From: Bacillota bacterium
Lineage (GTDB): Bacteria > Bacillota > Clostridia > Lachnospirales > Lachnospiraceae
Length of the DNA stretch: 64,000 nucleotides
NCBI GenBank assembly: GCA_023414875.1
Contig: JAEZMV010000013.1
Coordinates: 1-64,000 of the forward strand
Direction of reading: 5' to 3'
Notes under the pieces: generated by a model
The model's database searches: none
What the model was told of the DNA's origin: nothing
What the model saw: the letters and a program-made list of their open reading frames with translations, nothing else
In this document: positions 42,128 through 51,030 of the stretch, in pieces
Position numbering within the stretch: position 1 is the stretch's first letter
Layout: the number at the start of each line of letters is the position of its first letter
Made by a program: the position numbers and the translations under genes

Positions 42128-43120
42128 TCACCTTTTCTTCATTGTTGATTCCTTCATAACGAGCTTTGGCTGAAATCTCATTGTATAAGAAGCGATTTTT
42201 TGATGGTCTATTAGTGCCATCAATTGCTCAACTGCACATACCGCCATCTCCTTAGCAGGCTGTCTTACCGAAGTTATCTTAGGTTCATAATTGTTTGAAA
42301 GTATGCTGTCATCAAAACCGCATACGGATAAATCCTTTGGAATCTTCAAACCAAGATCCTTTGCTGCATTGATTGCTCCTAGAGCAATATGATCATCAAA
42401 AGCAAAAACTGCACTGGGAAGTCCTATTTCAGAATTCCATTTCATTATTGTTCTATACCCGGTCATCTGATCATATTCCCCGTATTCCATTGCAAAGGGC
42501 TTAAGCGAAGCTTCTGTTAATGCTTTGTACGCACCTATCTGGCGTTCCATCGTTGACAATGCATAGGAATCGGCACCGATTAGCGCAATCTCGGTATGCC
42601 CAAGCTCTATCAAATGCTTTGTTGCAAGATAGCCTCCTGCCAGATTGTCTGTCATAATTGATGTAATATCTTCATTCATCGTCTGATTGTCAATTACCAC
42701 AAATGGTAGTTTTCTTGATTTTAATATTTGGGTATAATTTTTTTCTCCATTCGGCGCAAGAAGAATGGCCCCATCTACACGGTTCTGACTAAGGAATTCA
42801 GTATTGCATTCATCTTTACTTCCATCACACATGGTTAAGGTCAGTAAATATCCTCTCTTTAGAAGCTGCTCATTCACTTCTTTTATAATACTAATAAAAA
42901 AATCATCATTAATATCCGTGATAAACATGGCTATTACCTGTGTTTTTCCGGTAGCCAATGTCCGTGCCGCCGCACTTGGCACATATCCCAGGGTTTCAAT
43001 CGCTTCCAGGACCTTTTTTCGGTTACTCTCACGAACATTCGGTGCATTACTGATTACCCTTGAGACAGTAACATAGGATAGCCCGGATTCTTTCACAACA
43101 TCTTCTATCGTTACTTTCAC
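42128..43120 (-). CDS. LacI family transcriptional regulator
   Basis: About 330 residues starting at a GTG with AGGAGG 6 nt upstream (VKVTIEDVVKESGLSYVTVS). The helix-turn-helix with hinge (LGYVPSAAARTLATGKTQVI) and the periplasmic-binding-like domain (FVVIDNQTMNEDITSIMTDN, VFAFDDHIALGAINAAKDLG) are complete. It leads the GH4-kinase operon. Palindromes at 43137-43150 and 43281-43298 are its probable operators. The reading upstream of the GTG crosses the promoter. Confidence 0.93.
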   Translation of the reverse strand: MKVTIEDVVKESGLSYVTVSRVISNAPNVRESNRKKVLEAIETLGYVPSAAARTLATGKTQVIAMFITDINDDFFISIIKEVNEQLLKRGYLLTLTMCDGSKDECNTEFLSQNRVDGAILLAPNGEKNYTQILKSRKLPFVVIDNQTMNEDITSIMTDNLAGGYLATKHLIELGHTEIALIGADSYALSTMERQIGAYKALTEASLKPFAMEYGEYDQMTGYRTIMKWNSEIGLPSAVFAFDDHIALGAINAAKDLGLKIPKDLSVCGFDDSILSNNYEPKITSVRQPAKEMAVCAVEQLMALIDHQKIASYTMRFQPKLVMKESTMKKR

Positions 43121-43136
43121 AAAATACCTCCTAAAA

Positions 43137-43195
43137 TATATACGTATATACTTTAATATAATTAAAGAATACACCCTGTTAGTCATAATTGTCAA
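43137..43195 (-). promoter_or_regulatory. lacI-operon promoter and operator
   Basis: Minus-strand TTGACA (43190-43195) and TATTCT (43166-43171), spacer 18 bp. The perfect palindrome TATATACGTATATA (43137-43150) lies just past the start point, placed to block elongation. Confidence 0.75.
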
Positions 43196-43280
43196 GTCTC
43201 TGAACAGCATTACTTATGACATTACAGACAACATCTCCGTAATCTCCTTCTTTTTCATTCAAACAAGCCTAGTTCATAAG

Positions 43281-43298
43281 ATATATATGCGTATATAT
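43281..43298. promoter_or_regulatory. Second LacI-type operator
   Basis: ATATATATGCGTATATAT has 7-bp arms and a TGCG centre and closely matches the first site. It lies 131 bp from it and upstream of the divergent Ntn hydrolase gene, allowing joint control or looping. The rest of 43121-43466 is AT-rich. Confidence 0.65.
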
Positions 43299-43466
43299 TT
43301 ACTTCCTTATTTTTTTACTTCAAAACTGTTAATTATGAAACCGCCCTTCCTGTAAATCTCTCATTTAAAAGCAGAAACTGCGAGGATTCTTTTCCTCATT
43401 CAGAGTAATATGTATACGATACATATTTTGATATTGAATGTCGTTAATTATGAAAGGATGAATACT

Positions 43467-44570
43467 ATGCAAAATGTAAAAACCTCATATTTTGAACTGG
43501 AAGGTACACATTATGAAATCGGGCAACAAATGGCAAAATTGTTAGGCAAAGAGGCTCTACACAGTTCGCCGCCGGACTTCATTATGAGGGAAGATCTTGA
43601 TAAGGCACTCTCATTTTTAGATCAGTACTGCCCAGGAATCACAGAGGAATTGAGAGGCTTCTCCGATGAAACCGGATTCCCAGTTCAAGAGAATGTGTAT
43701 ACCTGGATGACTTATCTGACTCCACACTGTTCCTCTATCGCTATGCTTCCTTCTCATACACAAAATGGTCATACAATGATTGCCCGTAACTATGAGTTCA
43801 GTTTAGAGGATGAGGATTTCCATGTATATCGATTAGCACCAAAGGGGAAATATGCTCATATTGGAGGCTCATTATTAGAGTTTGGACGTACCGAAGGAAT
43901 TAATGAATGCGGACTTGCTGTATCCATGTCCTCCTGTGGTATACCGGTAAGCAATATCCCATCGATGCGTTCTTCTGCTATTTGCGGCTTGCATTTTTGG
44001 GCAGTAGTCCGCACCCTGCTGGATACCTGTAAGGATGTTAACGAAGCTCTCCAAATCCTTCAGGATATGCCGATAGCCTTCAATATTAACCTGATTCTCG
44101 CCGATCGAAACCATAACATTGCTTTAGTAGAGACAATGAACGGTGAAATGGCAGTTCAACGAGGTGGTAACACTGGCGAACCCACATACTTAAGCGCAAC
44201 GAATCACATCGCAATCGACTCCTTTCAGGACCGTGAAAATTTTGCTATGCGTAACTCTGTCATACGATATGAAACAATCCAAAAATTTGTAAAGGGCTCG
44301 GAAAAAGTAGCTGAGCAACAGCTAAAGGACTTTCTTCTTACCCAGTACCCCGAGGGTATGACCTGCTGGTATTATAAGGATTGGTTTGGCACGGTAAAGT
44401 CTGTAGTTATGGATGTAAATGAAGGCCGTTTCTCCATCTGTTGGGGTGGTCGCCCGGAGAATGGCTGGGATGATTATTACGTAGATAAAAAGATAGGAAA
44501 TAGTAATAAGGAAATCACTATCCTCCATGAACAGGGTAACAAGGAATTCTTTGAATGTATCCCTTTATAA
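43467..44570 (+). CDS. Ntn-type C45 acyltransferase/amide hydrolase-like protein
   Basis: About 367 residues from MQNVKTSYFELEGTHYEIGQ. The segment YLTPHCSSIAML, then NGHTMIARNYEFS is the N-terminal nucleophile core of the penicillin acyltransferase/choloylglycine-hydrolase superfamily. Cys 88 would become the catalytic residue after self-cleavage of the 87-residue pro-part. GGTEGINECGLAVSMSS-like EGINECGLAVSMSSCG and LSATNHIAIDSF fit the family. The start ATG 43467 has AAAGGATG at better spacing than the ATG inside that site. It shares a LacI-operator region with the GH4 operon. The substrate is unknown. Confidence 0.82.
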   Translation: MQNVKTSYFELEGTHYEIGQQMAKLLGKEALHSSPPDFIMREDLDKALSFLDQYCPGITEELRGFSDETGFPVQENVYTWMTYLTPHCSSIAMLPSHTQNGHTMIARNYEFSLEDEDFHVYRLAPKGKYAHIGGSLLEFGRTEGINECGLAVSMSSCGIPVSNIPSMRSSAICGLHFWAVVRTLLDTCKDVNEALQILQDMPIAFNINLILADRNHNIALVETMNGEMAVQRGGNTGEPTYLSATNHIAIDSFQDRENFAMRNSVIRYETIQKFVKGSEKVAEQQLKDFLLTQYPEGMTCWYYKDWFGTVKSVVMDVNEGRFSICWGGRPENGWDDYYVDKKIGNSNKEITILHEQGNKEFFECIPL

Positions 44571-44607
44571 GATACATCTAATGGTTATATCAATTTTTTT
44601 ATCAGCA

Positions 44608-44635
44608 GAGGCTGCTCCGAATATGGGGCAGCCTC
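44608..44635 (+). terminator. Intrinsic terminator after the Ntn hydrolase gene
   Basis: GAGGCTGCTCC (44608-44618) pairs perfectly with GGGGCAGCCTC (44625-44635), 38 bp past the stop. Confidence 0.8.
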
Positions 44636-44680
44636 CTTATGATTTCATTCTAAACACTACAATATTTTTCCAAAATATAT

Positions 44681-44709
44681 TTGTATATTCGTTATTGCTA
44701 TTATAGAAT
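44681..44709 (+). promoter_or_regulatory. Promoter of the two-component/ABC operon
   Basis: TTGTAT at 44681-44686 and TAGAAT at 44704-44709 with a 17-bp spacer, 61 bp before the response regulator ATG. Confidence 0.6.
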
Positions 44710-44770
44710 AAAGTTAGTATTCATTCATACGCCATAAAACCAATCAAATATAAGAAAAGGAAATACGAAT

Positions 44771-45442
44771 ATGAAGCCTGTAATCTATCTGGTGGAAGAT
44801 GATGAAACGATTGTTTTCGGGATTAAAAGCTATCTGTCACAAAGGAATTTCGTGATTTATTCTGCAGCATCCACTGCTAAAGCAAAGCTGCTTATGGAAC
44901 AAAAACTGCCCTCTCTTGTAATACTCGATTGGAATTTAAAAGACGGGAGTGGGGATGTTCTTTGCCGTTGGATCAGAGAGAAATGGAACGATCTGCCCGT
45001 CATTTTCCTTACCGTAAGGGGTGATACCAAGAATATTGTGAAGGGCTTTCAGGTTGGTGCTGACGACTATATCGTTAAGCCGTTTGATTTAGAGATCCTG
45101 TATTCCAGAATATCCGCAATCCTTCGAAGAACCGGCAACAAAGAAGATGGTCTCCTGATTTGTGACAGGATAACCTTGGATAAAAATCGGATTCAGGTAT
45201 TCTACGATAAGGACGAAATCCCATTAAGCGCGATGGAATACCAACTGCTGCTTGTACTGATGGAAAATAAGAATCATACCCTGACGCGAAACCGATTACT
45301 TGAAATTATATGGGATGCGAACGGTAATTTTGTAAATGATAATACCCTTACTGTTACTATGAAACGTCTTCGAGAAAAGCTTCATAACCCACCCTACCTA
45401 AAGACTATTCGAAGCTTTGGTTATCGAATGGAGGATGTATAA
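44771..45442 (+). CDS. OmpR-family response regulator
   Basis: 223 residues. The receiver domain (residues 1-118) has acidic VEDDE, the phospho-acceptor Asp in VILDWNLKDG, Thr in FLTVRGD and Lys in IVKPFDLE. The C-terminal winged-helix domain (TLTRNRLLEIIWDANGNFVNDNTLTVTMKRLREKL) is OmpR/PhoB type. AAAGGAAA precedes the ATG. It overlaps the sensor kinase gene by 1 bp. The layout regulator-kinase-ATPase-permease resembles the bacitracin/lantibiotic-sensing Bce-type modules of Firmicutes. Confidence 0.94.
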   Translation: MKPVIYLVEDDETIVFGIKSYLSQRNFVIYSAASTAKAKLLMEQKLPSLVILDWNLKDGSGDVLCRWIREKWNDLPVIFLTVRGDTKNIVKGFQVGADDYIVKPFDLEILYSRISAILRRTGNKEDGLLICDRITLDKNRIQVFYDKDEIPLSAMEYQLLLVLMENKNHTLTRNRLLEIIWDANGNFVNDNTLTVTMKRLREKLHNPPYLKTIRSFGYRMEDV

Positions 45443-46650
45443 TGAAAAAAAAGAATACTCTACTTATATTCCTCCTTCTTCTAATATCATATAGCCTAAT
45501 CATGGGTACTGGCATTCATCTGATACTTATTAACAGCTATGCTAATAGTCTACAGCATAATCTGTCCGGCTTCACAGAGCTAGTCGTAACCAGATATCCA
45601 GAAGCTGAACAGGATATCGTGAAAATGATAAAGGACAGTACTGTATTGTCGTCCTCTTCCTCAGAATACGATAACGGTATTCTTTCAAAATATGGCTATA
45701 CCCCTGAAGTCTTTGCCGAACAACTTCGAAAAAAAGTTAATCTTTATATATTCTTAACTCTTCCGATATGGCTGTTCCTTCTGTTATTTTTATACTTATT
45801 AATAAAAAATTCTTACAAACAGCGTATCGCAGAACTGACTCATTTCTTAGAAAAAGTTAATTATGAGAAGGAAGTCAGTATTCTTTCACGTAGAGAGGAT
45901 GATTTTTCACAACTGGAGGATGAAATCTATAAGACAGTAACAAAGCTTCGCCAAATGAAAGAAAATGCTGTGAAAGAGCGTGAAACCTTAGCAGATAATC
46001 TGGCCGATATCTCTCACCAGATCAAAACACCGGTAACCTCTATATCCTTGATGACTCAGCTACTGGATCATGAGCAAAATCAAGACTATATTGTACGGAT
46101 TCAAAAACAAACCACACACTTAGAACAGCTGGTACATGCGCTTCTCACTCTTTCTAGAATTGATGCGGGAGCACTTCGGCTTAAATCCGAGCCCGTTGAT
46201 ATCTATACCATGCTATCCCTATCCTTGGAGGCACTGGACGAAATAATCAGTCAGAAACAAATCTTAATAATCTTGCCTAATTATCCTGAGATAACTTATC
46301 AAGGGGATATGGAATGGAGTATAGAAGCCTTCATAAATCTACTGAAAAATTGTTCCCAGCATTCCCACTTCGGGGGGCAGATTAAGCTCGACTATTGTAA
46401 CAATCCGCTCTATACCGAAATCCAAATCGAGGATAATGGTGATGGCTTCACAGACAAGGATTTACCGCATATATTTGAACGTTTTTATAAGGGCGATAAT
46501 GCTATAAACGGCGGAACCGGTATTGGACTTTCTCTGGCAAAAGCAATCATAGAGCTACAAAACGGAATTATCCATGCCTGTAATCTACCCGGTGGTGGTG
46601 CACTTTTTACGATCCGGTTTTATAGTCATCAAAATGTCACTTTGGAATGA
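45442..46650 (+). CDS. Sensor histidine kinase
   Basis: 402 residues. Two membrane helices (about 6-28 and 98-120) enclose an extracellular loop of about 70 residues. A HAMP-like segment, the H-box ADISHQIKTPVTSISLM with the phospho-His, the N-box FINLLKNCSQHS, and DNGDGFTDKDLPHIFERFYKGD and GGTGIGLSLAKAI for ATP binding follow. It phosphorylates the upstream regulator. A sensing loop longer than in BceS-type kinases means it may detect a ligand itself. Confidence 0.93.
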   Translation: MKKKNTLLIFLLLLISYSLIMGTGIHLILINSYANSLQHNLSGFTELVVTRYPEAEQDIVKMIKDSTVLSSSSSEYDNGILSKYGYTPEVFAEQLRKKVNLYIFLTLPIWLFLLLFLYLLIKNSYKQRIAELTHFLEKVNYEKEVSILSRREDDFSQLEDEIYKTVTKLRQMKENAVKERETLADNLADISHQIKTPVTSISLMTQLLDHEQNQDYIVRIQKQTTHLEQLVHALLTLSRIDAGALRLKSEPVDIYTMLSLSLEALDEIISQKQILIILPNYPEITYQGDMEWSIEAFINLLKNCSQHSHFGGQIKLDYCNNPLYTEIQIEDNGDGFTDKDLPHIFERFYKGDNAINGGTGIGLSLAKAIIELQNGIIHACNLPGGGALFTIRFYSHQNVTLE

Positions 46651-46728
46651 TAAGATACTTCAAGAGCAAGGTTCCTACTATGATAACTTCGAATCTATAA
46701 AACCTTGTATTCATTAGGAGGTATGTTT

Positions 46729-47409
46729 ATGGAGATATTAAAATGTGAAGCCGTCTCAAAGGTTTATGAGATGGGACAAACCAAGGTTACTGCTTTAAAC
46801 GCGATTAATTTATCCGTAGAAAGAGGTGAATTTGTTGCGATCACAGGAGCTTCCGGTTCCGGAAAATCAACCCTGCTGCATATCATTGGCGGTGTTGATC
46901 GGCCGACCGAGGGAATTATCAGAATTGAAGATATTGATATCAGTTCCTTTGATACCGAGCAGGCTGCTATTTTCAGACGCCGAAAGGTTGGATTAATTTA
47001 TCAGTTTTATAATCTAATTCCGACCTTAGATATCAGAAAGAATATCATGCTTCCCATGTTGATGGATAAGCGAAAACCGGACGAAGCTTATTTTAATCAA
47101 ATCACAGAAGCTTTAGGTATCTCTGATAAACTGGATTGTCTGCCAAGTCAGTTATCCGGCGGTCAACAGCAGCGTACTGCAATAGCACGCTCCCTGCTTT
47201 ATCGCCCAGCCATTTTATTAGCAGATGAGCCTACCGGTAATCTGGATCAAAAAAACACCAGAGAAATTGTAGAATTATTAAAGCTATCCAATAAAAATCT
47301 GAAGCAAACGATCCTGCTTGTTACCCATGACGAAAGGCTTGCTCTCGAGTCAGACCGAATCATTACCCTCGAGGATGGGTCCATTATTTCTGACAAGGCG
47401 GTGAGATAA
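46729..47409 (+). CDS. ABC transporter ATP-binding protein (MacB/BceA type)
   Basis: About 226 residues from MEILKCEAVSKVYEMGQTKV. Walker A GASGSGKST, Q-loop YQFYNLIPTLDIRKNI, signature LSGGQQQRTAIARSL, Walker B ILLADEPTGNLD and H-loop LLVTHDERLALESDRI are those of the LolD/MacB/BceA group. ATG 46729 has TTAGGAGG 7 nt upstream; two upstream in-frame ATGs are too close to or before that site. The stop overlaps the permease start (TAATG). Confidence 0.94.
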   Translation: MEILKCEAVSKVYEMGQTKVTALNAINLSVERGEFVAITGASGSGKSTLLHIIGGVDRPTEGIIRIEDIDISSFDTEQAAIFRRRKVGLIYQFYNLIPTLDIRKNIMLPMLMDKRKPDEAYFNQITEALGISDKLDCLPSQLSGGQQQRTAIARSLLYRPAILLADEPTGNLDQKNTREIVELLKLSNKNLKQTILLVTHDERLALESDRIITLEDGSIISDKAVR

Positions 47410-49640
47410 TGAACATTTGGAAGGAGTATTCTATTAGTTATATAAAGAATAATAGGGCTACCAGTATTTCCATTTTGATTGCTGCTTTTATCGCGTCACT
47501 GCTACTTTCTTTAACCTGTGGTGTATTCTATAATATCTGGGCGGATGAGGTACGCCTGATTAAGCTCAAGGAAGGAAATTGGCATGCCAAGCTATCTGGA
47601 ACCTTTACTGAGGAAACGCTTCATACCATCGAGTCCCATCCCAATATAAAAAAGGTAACCCTGGAGGCGGCTAACGACAATTATCCTATGACTGCTGCTA
47701 TACATTTATATCATCCTAGAAGCATTTATAAGGATGTGCCTAAGCTGGTAGAGCGGCTAAGCTCTAGCAGTGATAACTCTTCCATCACTGTACAATATCA
47801 TAATAAGCTTTTATCCCAATACTTCATCTTCTCTAAAGCCTATGGGAACGAACCTCCCCTAATTCTTTTGATCTACCTGTTTACATTATTGTTTTCATGT
47901 TTCGTATTAGTTCTTATTATTCATAATGCCTTTGGCATATCCATGAATGCTAGACTACATCAGCTGGGTATTCTGCAGAGCATCGGGGCAACTCCAAAAC
48001 AGCTGCGAAATGTTCTTACAACAGAAGCTGTTGTATTAAGCCTTCCGTCAGTTATTGTCGGTGTTAGTATAGGTGCAGGGCTTTGCTATATTTTTATGAG
48101 GTTTGTAAAATCCGTTACTACCACTGTCAGGGAATATGAGCTTGTTTTCCAATATCATCCTGCCGTAATTGCGACGGCACTCCTTATCTCTCTGGTAACC
48201 GTGTGGTATTCTGCTCGTATTCCGGCCAGAAGAATATGCAGGTATACTCCGCTTGAAGCATTACGAAACGGAAAAGAACTTCAAATCAGTAAGATGAGAC
48301 GTTTTTCTATTCTTAGCCATTTATTTGGGATTGAAGGGGAATTAGCAAGAAAATCGCTTTATGCAAGACGCAGGGCATTTCGTACCTCAACTCTTTCACT
48401 AACTTTATCGTTCTTGGTATTTAGTGCCTTCCTTAACTTAGAGACTATCTCACGTCTCAGCACCAAATACACCTATTTTGAACGTTATCATGATAAATGG
48501 GATCTTATGCTTTCTATCACAGACACAGGAGATCAAAAGGACGCTTTCTTAACCAGTATTAGAGATATCCCAGGAGTTAAAAGCTGTATTTCCTATCGAA
48601 AGGAAACCGCCTACACTTATCTGACGAAGGACCAGTTCAGTAATGAACTTTTGGATACCGGTGCTTTAAAGCAGCCGAAGGCATTAAATATAAAGGTTGA
48701 AGATGGACGATACCGGATTGAAGTACCCACCCTAATCCTAGATGAGAAAAGCTTTTATGAGTATTCTTCAAAAGTCCAAGCAGATACCAATTCGGTATCA
48801 ACTACTGAGCCCGGCGTTATTGTTGTTAATACCATCTGGGATTTCATTAACAGTAACAGACGCCACCGTATCATGCTTCCTTATCTAAAATCGGAAGGAA
48901 ATGATAACCTTGTGCTGTGGACGGAAAACGAAGTAGATGGAAAGCGTTCCGATGTCTTTCAGGTAACACTAGCCGCAGAGACAGATCAGATGCCTAAGCT
49001 TAAAGAAGAGTTCCCAAACTTTTCATTGCTACAGATTATGTCGGAAAGCACTTATGAAGCACTCAAAGAGTATTTCAACCCTACTATAAGATACTATAAT
49101 ATTATGGTGAATTCTGAACAGGATATCAGTGCGATTGAACTAGCCCTTGAAGGTCTGATCGGTTCTGAATATGAATATGACATAGATAATAGAATTGAAG
49201 ATGAAGAAAATAATGTTAAGTTCCGTAATGCTTATAAGCTGGTTATTGGCGGGTTGATGGGGTTATTCGTCTGTATCGGCCTTGCAAATGTATTCTCAAA
49301 TGCTCTTGGTCATATACAACAAAGAAAAAGAGAATTTGCCAGATACCTTTCCGTAGGTCTGGCTCCTCCCGGCATAAAGAAGGTACTATTTCTGGAGGCC
49401 CTAATCTTAGGATCTAAGCCGATATTGATTAGTATGCTCATAAACATTCCTCTGATAGCAATGGCTTTGAATGAAAGCTTAATCACACCAAAGGAATTTA
49501 CCCAGCAGATACCTGCCCTACCTATTTTCATTTTTGCTGTCATTATATTATTGTCAGTTGGTTTCGCCAACTATCTTGGAGCCAGAAGGATTTATCAGTC
49601 CAATTTAATTGAGGCTCTTAAGGATGATACCCTGGTATAA
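47409..49640 (+). CDS. FtsX-type ABC transporter permease
   Basis: 743 residues. An N-terminal helix, an extracellular stretch of about 100 residues, three helices with FtsX core (RLHQLGILQSIGATPKQLRNVLTTEAVVLS, about 155-265), a helix near 325, a second large extracellular domain (about 345-610) and three C-terminal helices (615-730) with RKREFARYLSVGLAPPGIKK. This is the duplicated FtsX layout of BceB-like and VraG-like transporters that detoxify or sense peptide antibiotics. It completes the two-component plus ABC module; a terminator follows. Confidence 0.9.
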   Translation: MNIWKEYSISYIKNNRATSISILIAAFIASLLLSLTCGVFYNIWADEVRLIKLKEGNWHAKLSGTFTEETLHTIESHPNIKKVTLEAANDNYPMTAAIHLYHPRSIYKDVPKLVERLSSSSDNSSITVQYHNKLLSQYFIFSKAYGNEPPLILLIYLFTLLFSCFVLVLIIHNAFGISMNARLHQLGILQSIGATPKQLRNVLTTEAVVLSLPSVIVGVSIGAGLCYIFMRFVKSVTTTVREYELVFQYHPAVIATALLISLVTVWYSARIPARRICRYTPLEALRNGKELQISKMRRFSILSHLFGIEGELARKSLYARRRAFRTSTLSLTLSFLVFSAFLNLETISRLSTKYTYFERYHDKWDLMLSITDTGDQKDAFLTSIRDIPGVKSCISYRKETAYTYLTKDQFSNELLDTGALKQPKALNIKVEDGRYRIEVPTLILDEKSFYEYSSKVQADTNSVSTTEPGVIVVNTIWDFINSNRRHRIMLPYLKSEGNDNLVLWTENEVDGKRSDVFQVTLAAETDQMPKLKEEFPNFSLLQIMSESTYEALKEYFNPTIRYYNIMVNSEQDISAIELALEGLIGSEYEYDIDNRIEDEENNVKFRNAYKLVIGGLMGLFVCIGLANVFSNALGHIQQRKREFARYLSVGLAPPGIKKVLFLEALILGSKPILISMLINIPLIAMALNESLITPKEFTQQIPALPIFIFAVIILLSVGFANYLGARRIYQSNLIEALKDDTLV

Positions 49641-49652
49641 TGCATATAACCA

Positions 49653-49681
49653 AGGGGCTGTTGTAATCTATGACAGCCCCT
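49653..49681. terminator. Intrinsic terminator after the permease gene
   Basis: AGGGGCTGT (49653-49661) pairs with ACAGCCCCT (49673-49681), between convergent genes. Confidence 0.75.
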
Positions 49682-49694
49682 CTGACTTGTTATG

Positions 49695-50279
49695 CTATGT
49701 TTGATCTTTAATACAAAATGGTTGATCCTCATGGCTAGAGAGCTTCTCTAGCTCCTTCGAGACCTCATCCTCCATCTCCTTTAATTTACCCTTTAGCTTT
49801 GCATCGGTTGATATCGCAACTAAAATCCTCTTTACATCCTCCGGTGAGAACATTCCGATTGCTTTTGATAAGCTGCTAATACTATCCCTGTTTACTTTAA
49901 GGGTTCCTCCACCGGATAAATAGATGGTAAGAACATTATCCTTCTTACTCATGTCTCCCAGACAAAGTGCGTTACTCTTCTCATCACATTGAAAAACTAC
50001 ACCGTTATATTGTATAACACCTTTCTCATCAGCGAGATAAGAGTAAGGTACCTTACTAGTTTTTCTATCCTTAGTAAGCAGTTCATAGTTATCCTTTATA
50101 CTTGGTTTCTCCACGGAGTTACCAGATTTTAGTGCTTCTGCCAGCACCTCTGAGAAGTCAAGCTTCGTATTATCGGACTTACTCGTATCCTTTAACGTAA
50201 GATTATCAGTTCCTTGACTGGGAAAGAACAATACTTTGTTTTCATATAAGCCTTCCAGCTGCAATATATCTCCCTCCAT
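49695..50279 (-). CDS. Hypothetical cytoplasmic protein
   Basis: 194 residues if started at ATG 50279, but a TTG at 50264 has GGAGGGAG at good spacing and may be the true start (LQLEGLYENKVLFFPSQG). Charged, no signal peptide or membrane segment. A central part has beta-strand character (VIQYNGVVFQCDEKSNALCL and LTIYLSGGGTLKVNRDSI), the end is a Lys/Glu-rich helix. No family recognised and no operon partner. Confidence 0.6.
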   Translation of the reverse strand: MEGDILQLEGLYENKVLFFPSQGTDNLTLKDTSKSDNTKLDFSEVLAEALKSGNSVEKPSIKDNYELLTKDRKTSKVPYSYLADEKGVIQYNGVVFQCDEKSNALCLGDMSKKDNVLTIYLSGGGTLKVNRDSISSLSKAIGMFSPEDVKRILVAISTDAKLKGKLKEMEDEVSKELEKLSSHEDQPFCIKDQT

Positions 50280-50516
50280 TTCTACTCATATTAATACATC
50301 CATTTGTTCAGCGATTTTCCTTGCTTCCTAAAAATACCTTTTATTATTATTCGGCATAATTACTTAAAATCTTTAGATGTATTTTCAACTTTAGAAGGCG
50401 AATGAGGGATTGCCAATAAACGCTTGATCAACTAGTTTCTTGCTTTTTGATAAATCATTCTATATAATAATAACAAATACTAATTTATATCTACTATACG
50501 CAGAAAGGAATCCTAT

Positions 50517-50783
50517 ATGAATAAAGTAAAGCGTATCTCAGCCTTAATAGGTGTAGTATTAATAGCCTCCATGTATCTGATTTCCTTGATATCAGCTTTC
50601 TTTGCATCAGAGTACAGTAATGGACTATTTTTGGCAAGTGTATTTTGTACCATTCTTTTCCCCATCATGATATATGGATTTATCACGTTTTATAAAATGG
50701 TTCATAAAGATGATTTACCAAAGGACGCAACTAAGTTAAATACCTCGAATCCTTCGGATACTTCAAAGCCTTCGGATAAATAA
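50517..50783 (+). CDS. Small two-helix membrane protein
   Basis: 88 residues with two membrane segments (ALIGVVLIASMYLISLISAFF and LFLASVFCTILFPIMIYGFI) and a hydrophilic tail with a short Ser-Asp-rich repeat (NPSDTSKPSDK). AAAGGAAT precedes the ATG. Similar small proteins occur widely in Lachnospiraceae; no function known to me. Confidence 0.7.
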   Translation: MNKVKRISALIGVVLIASMYLISLISAFFASEYSNGLFLASVFCTILFPIMIYGFITFYKMVHKDDLPKDATKLNTSNPSDTSKPSDK

Positions 50784-50840
50784 GAAATAGGGAACAACTA
50801 ATCGGTTAATAATACAGGTGTTTTGAATTGTTCTAAAAAT

Positions 50841-51030
50841 CACACTAAATACTTATGCCGCATCTTTGATGCAACTCAAAACGCCGGAAGTTTTTAATTC
50901 ACACTAACGAAGCATGGCTGCTTTTGCCGCAAATGCTTCATAGAAAACCTGTAAATATAATAATGAATTTCCACTGGAATTCATTATTATATTTACTAAG
51001 AATTCAACTTGTTGAATTCTTTTCACACTA
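50841..51030 (-). repeat. Family B element, copy B2, with an inserted hairpin
   Basis: Read on the minus strand it starts TAGTGTGAAAAGAATTCAAC at the rarA stop codon and carries the modules of B1, then CTTCCGGCGTTTTGAGTTGC and the GCATC/GATGC hairpin shared with B3 and B4. Between the first two modules sits an extra perfect 19-bp inverted repeat (50952-50970 with 50978-50996), absent from B1. The rarA TAG (51028-51030) is part of the repeat end. Confidence 0.75.
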
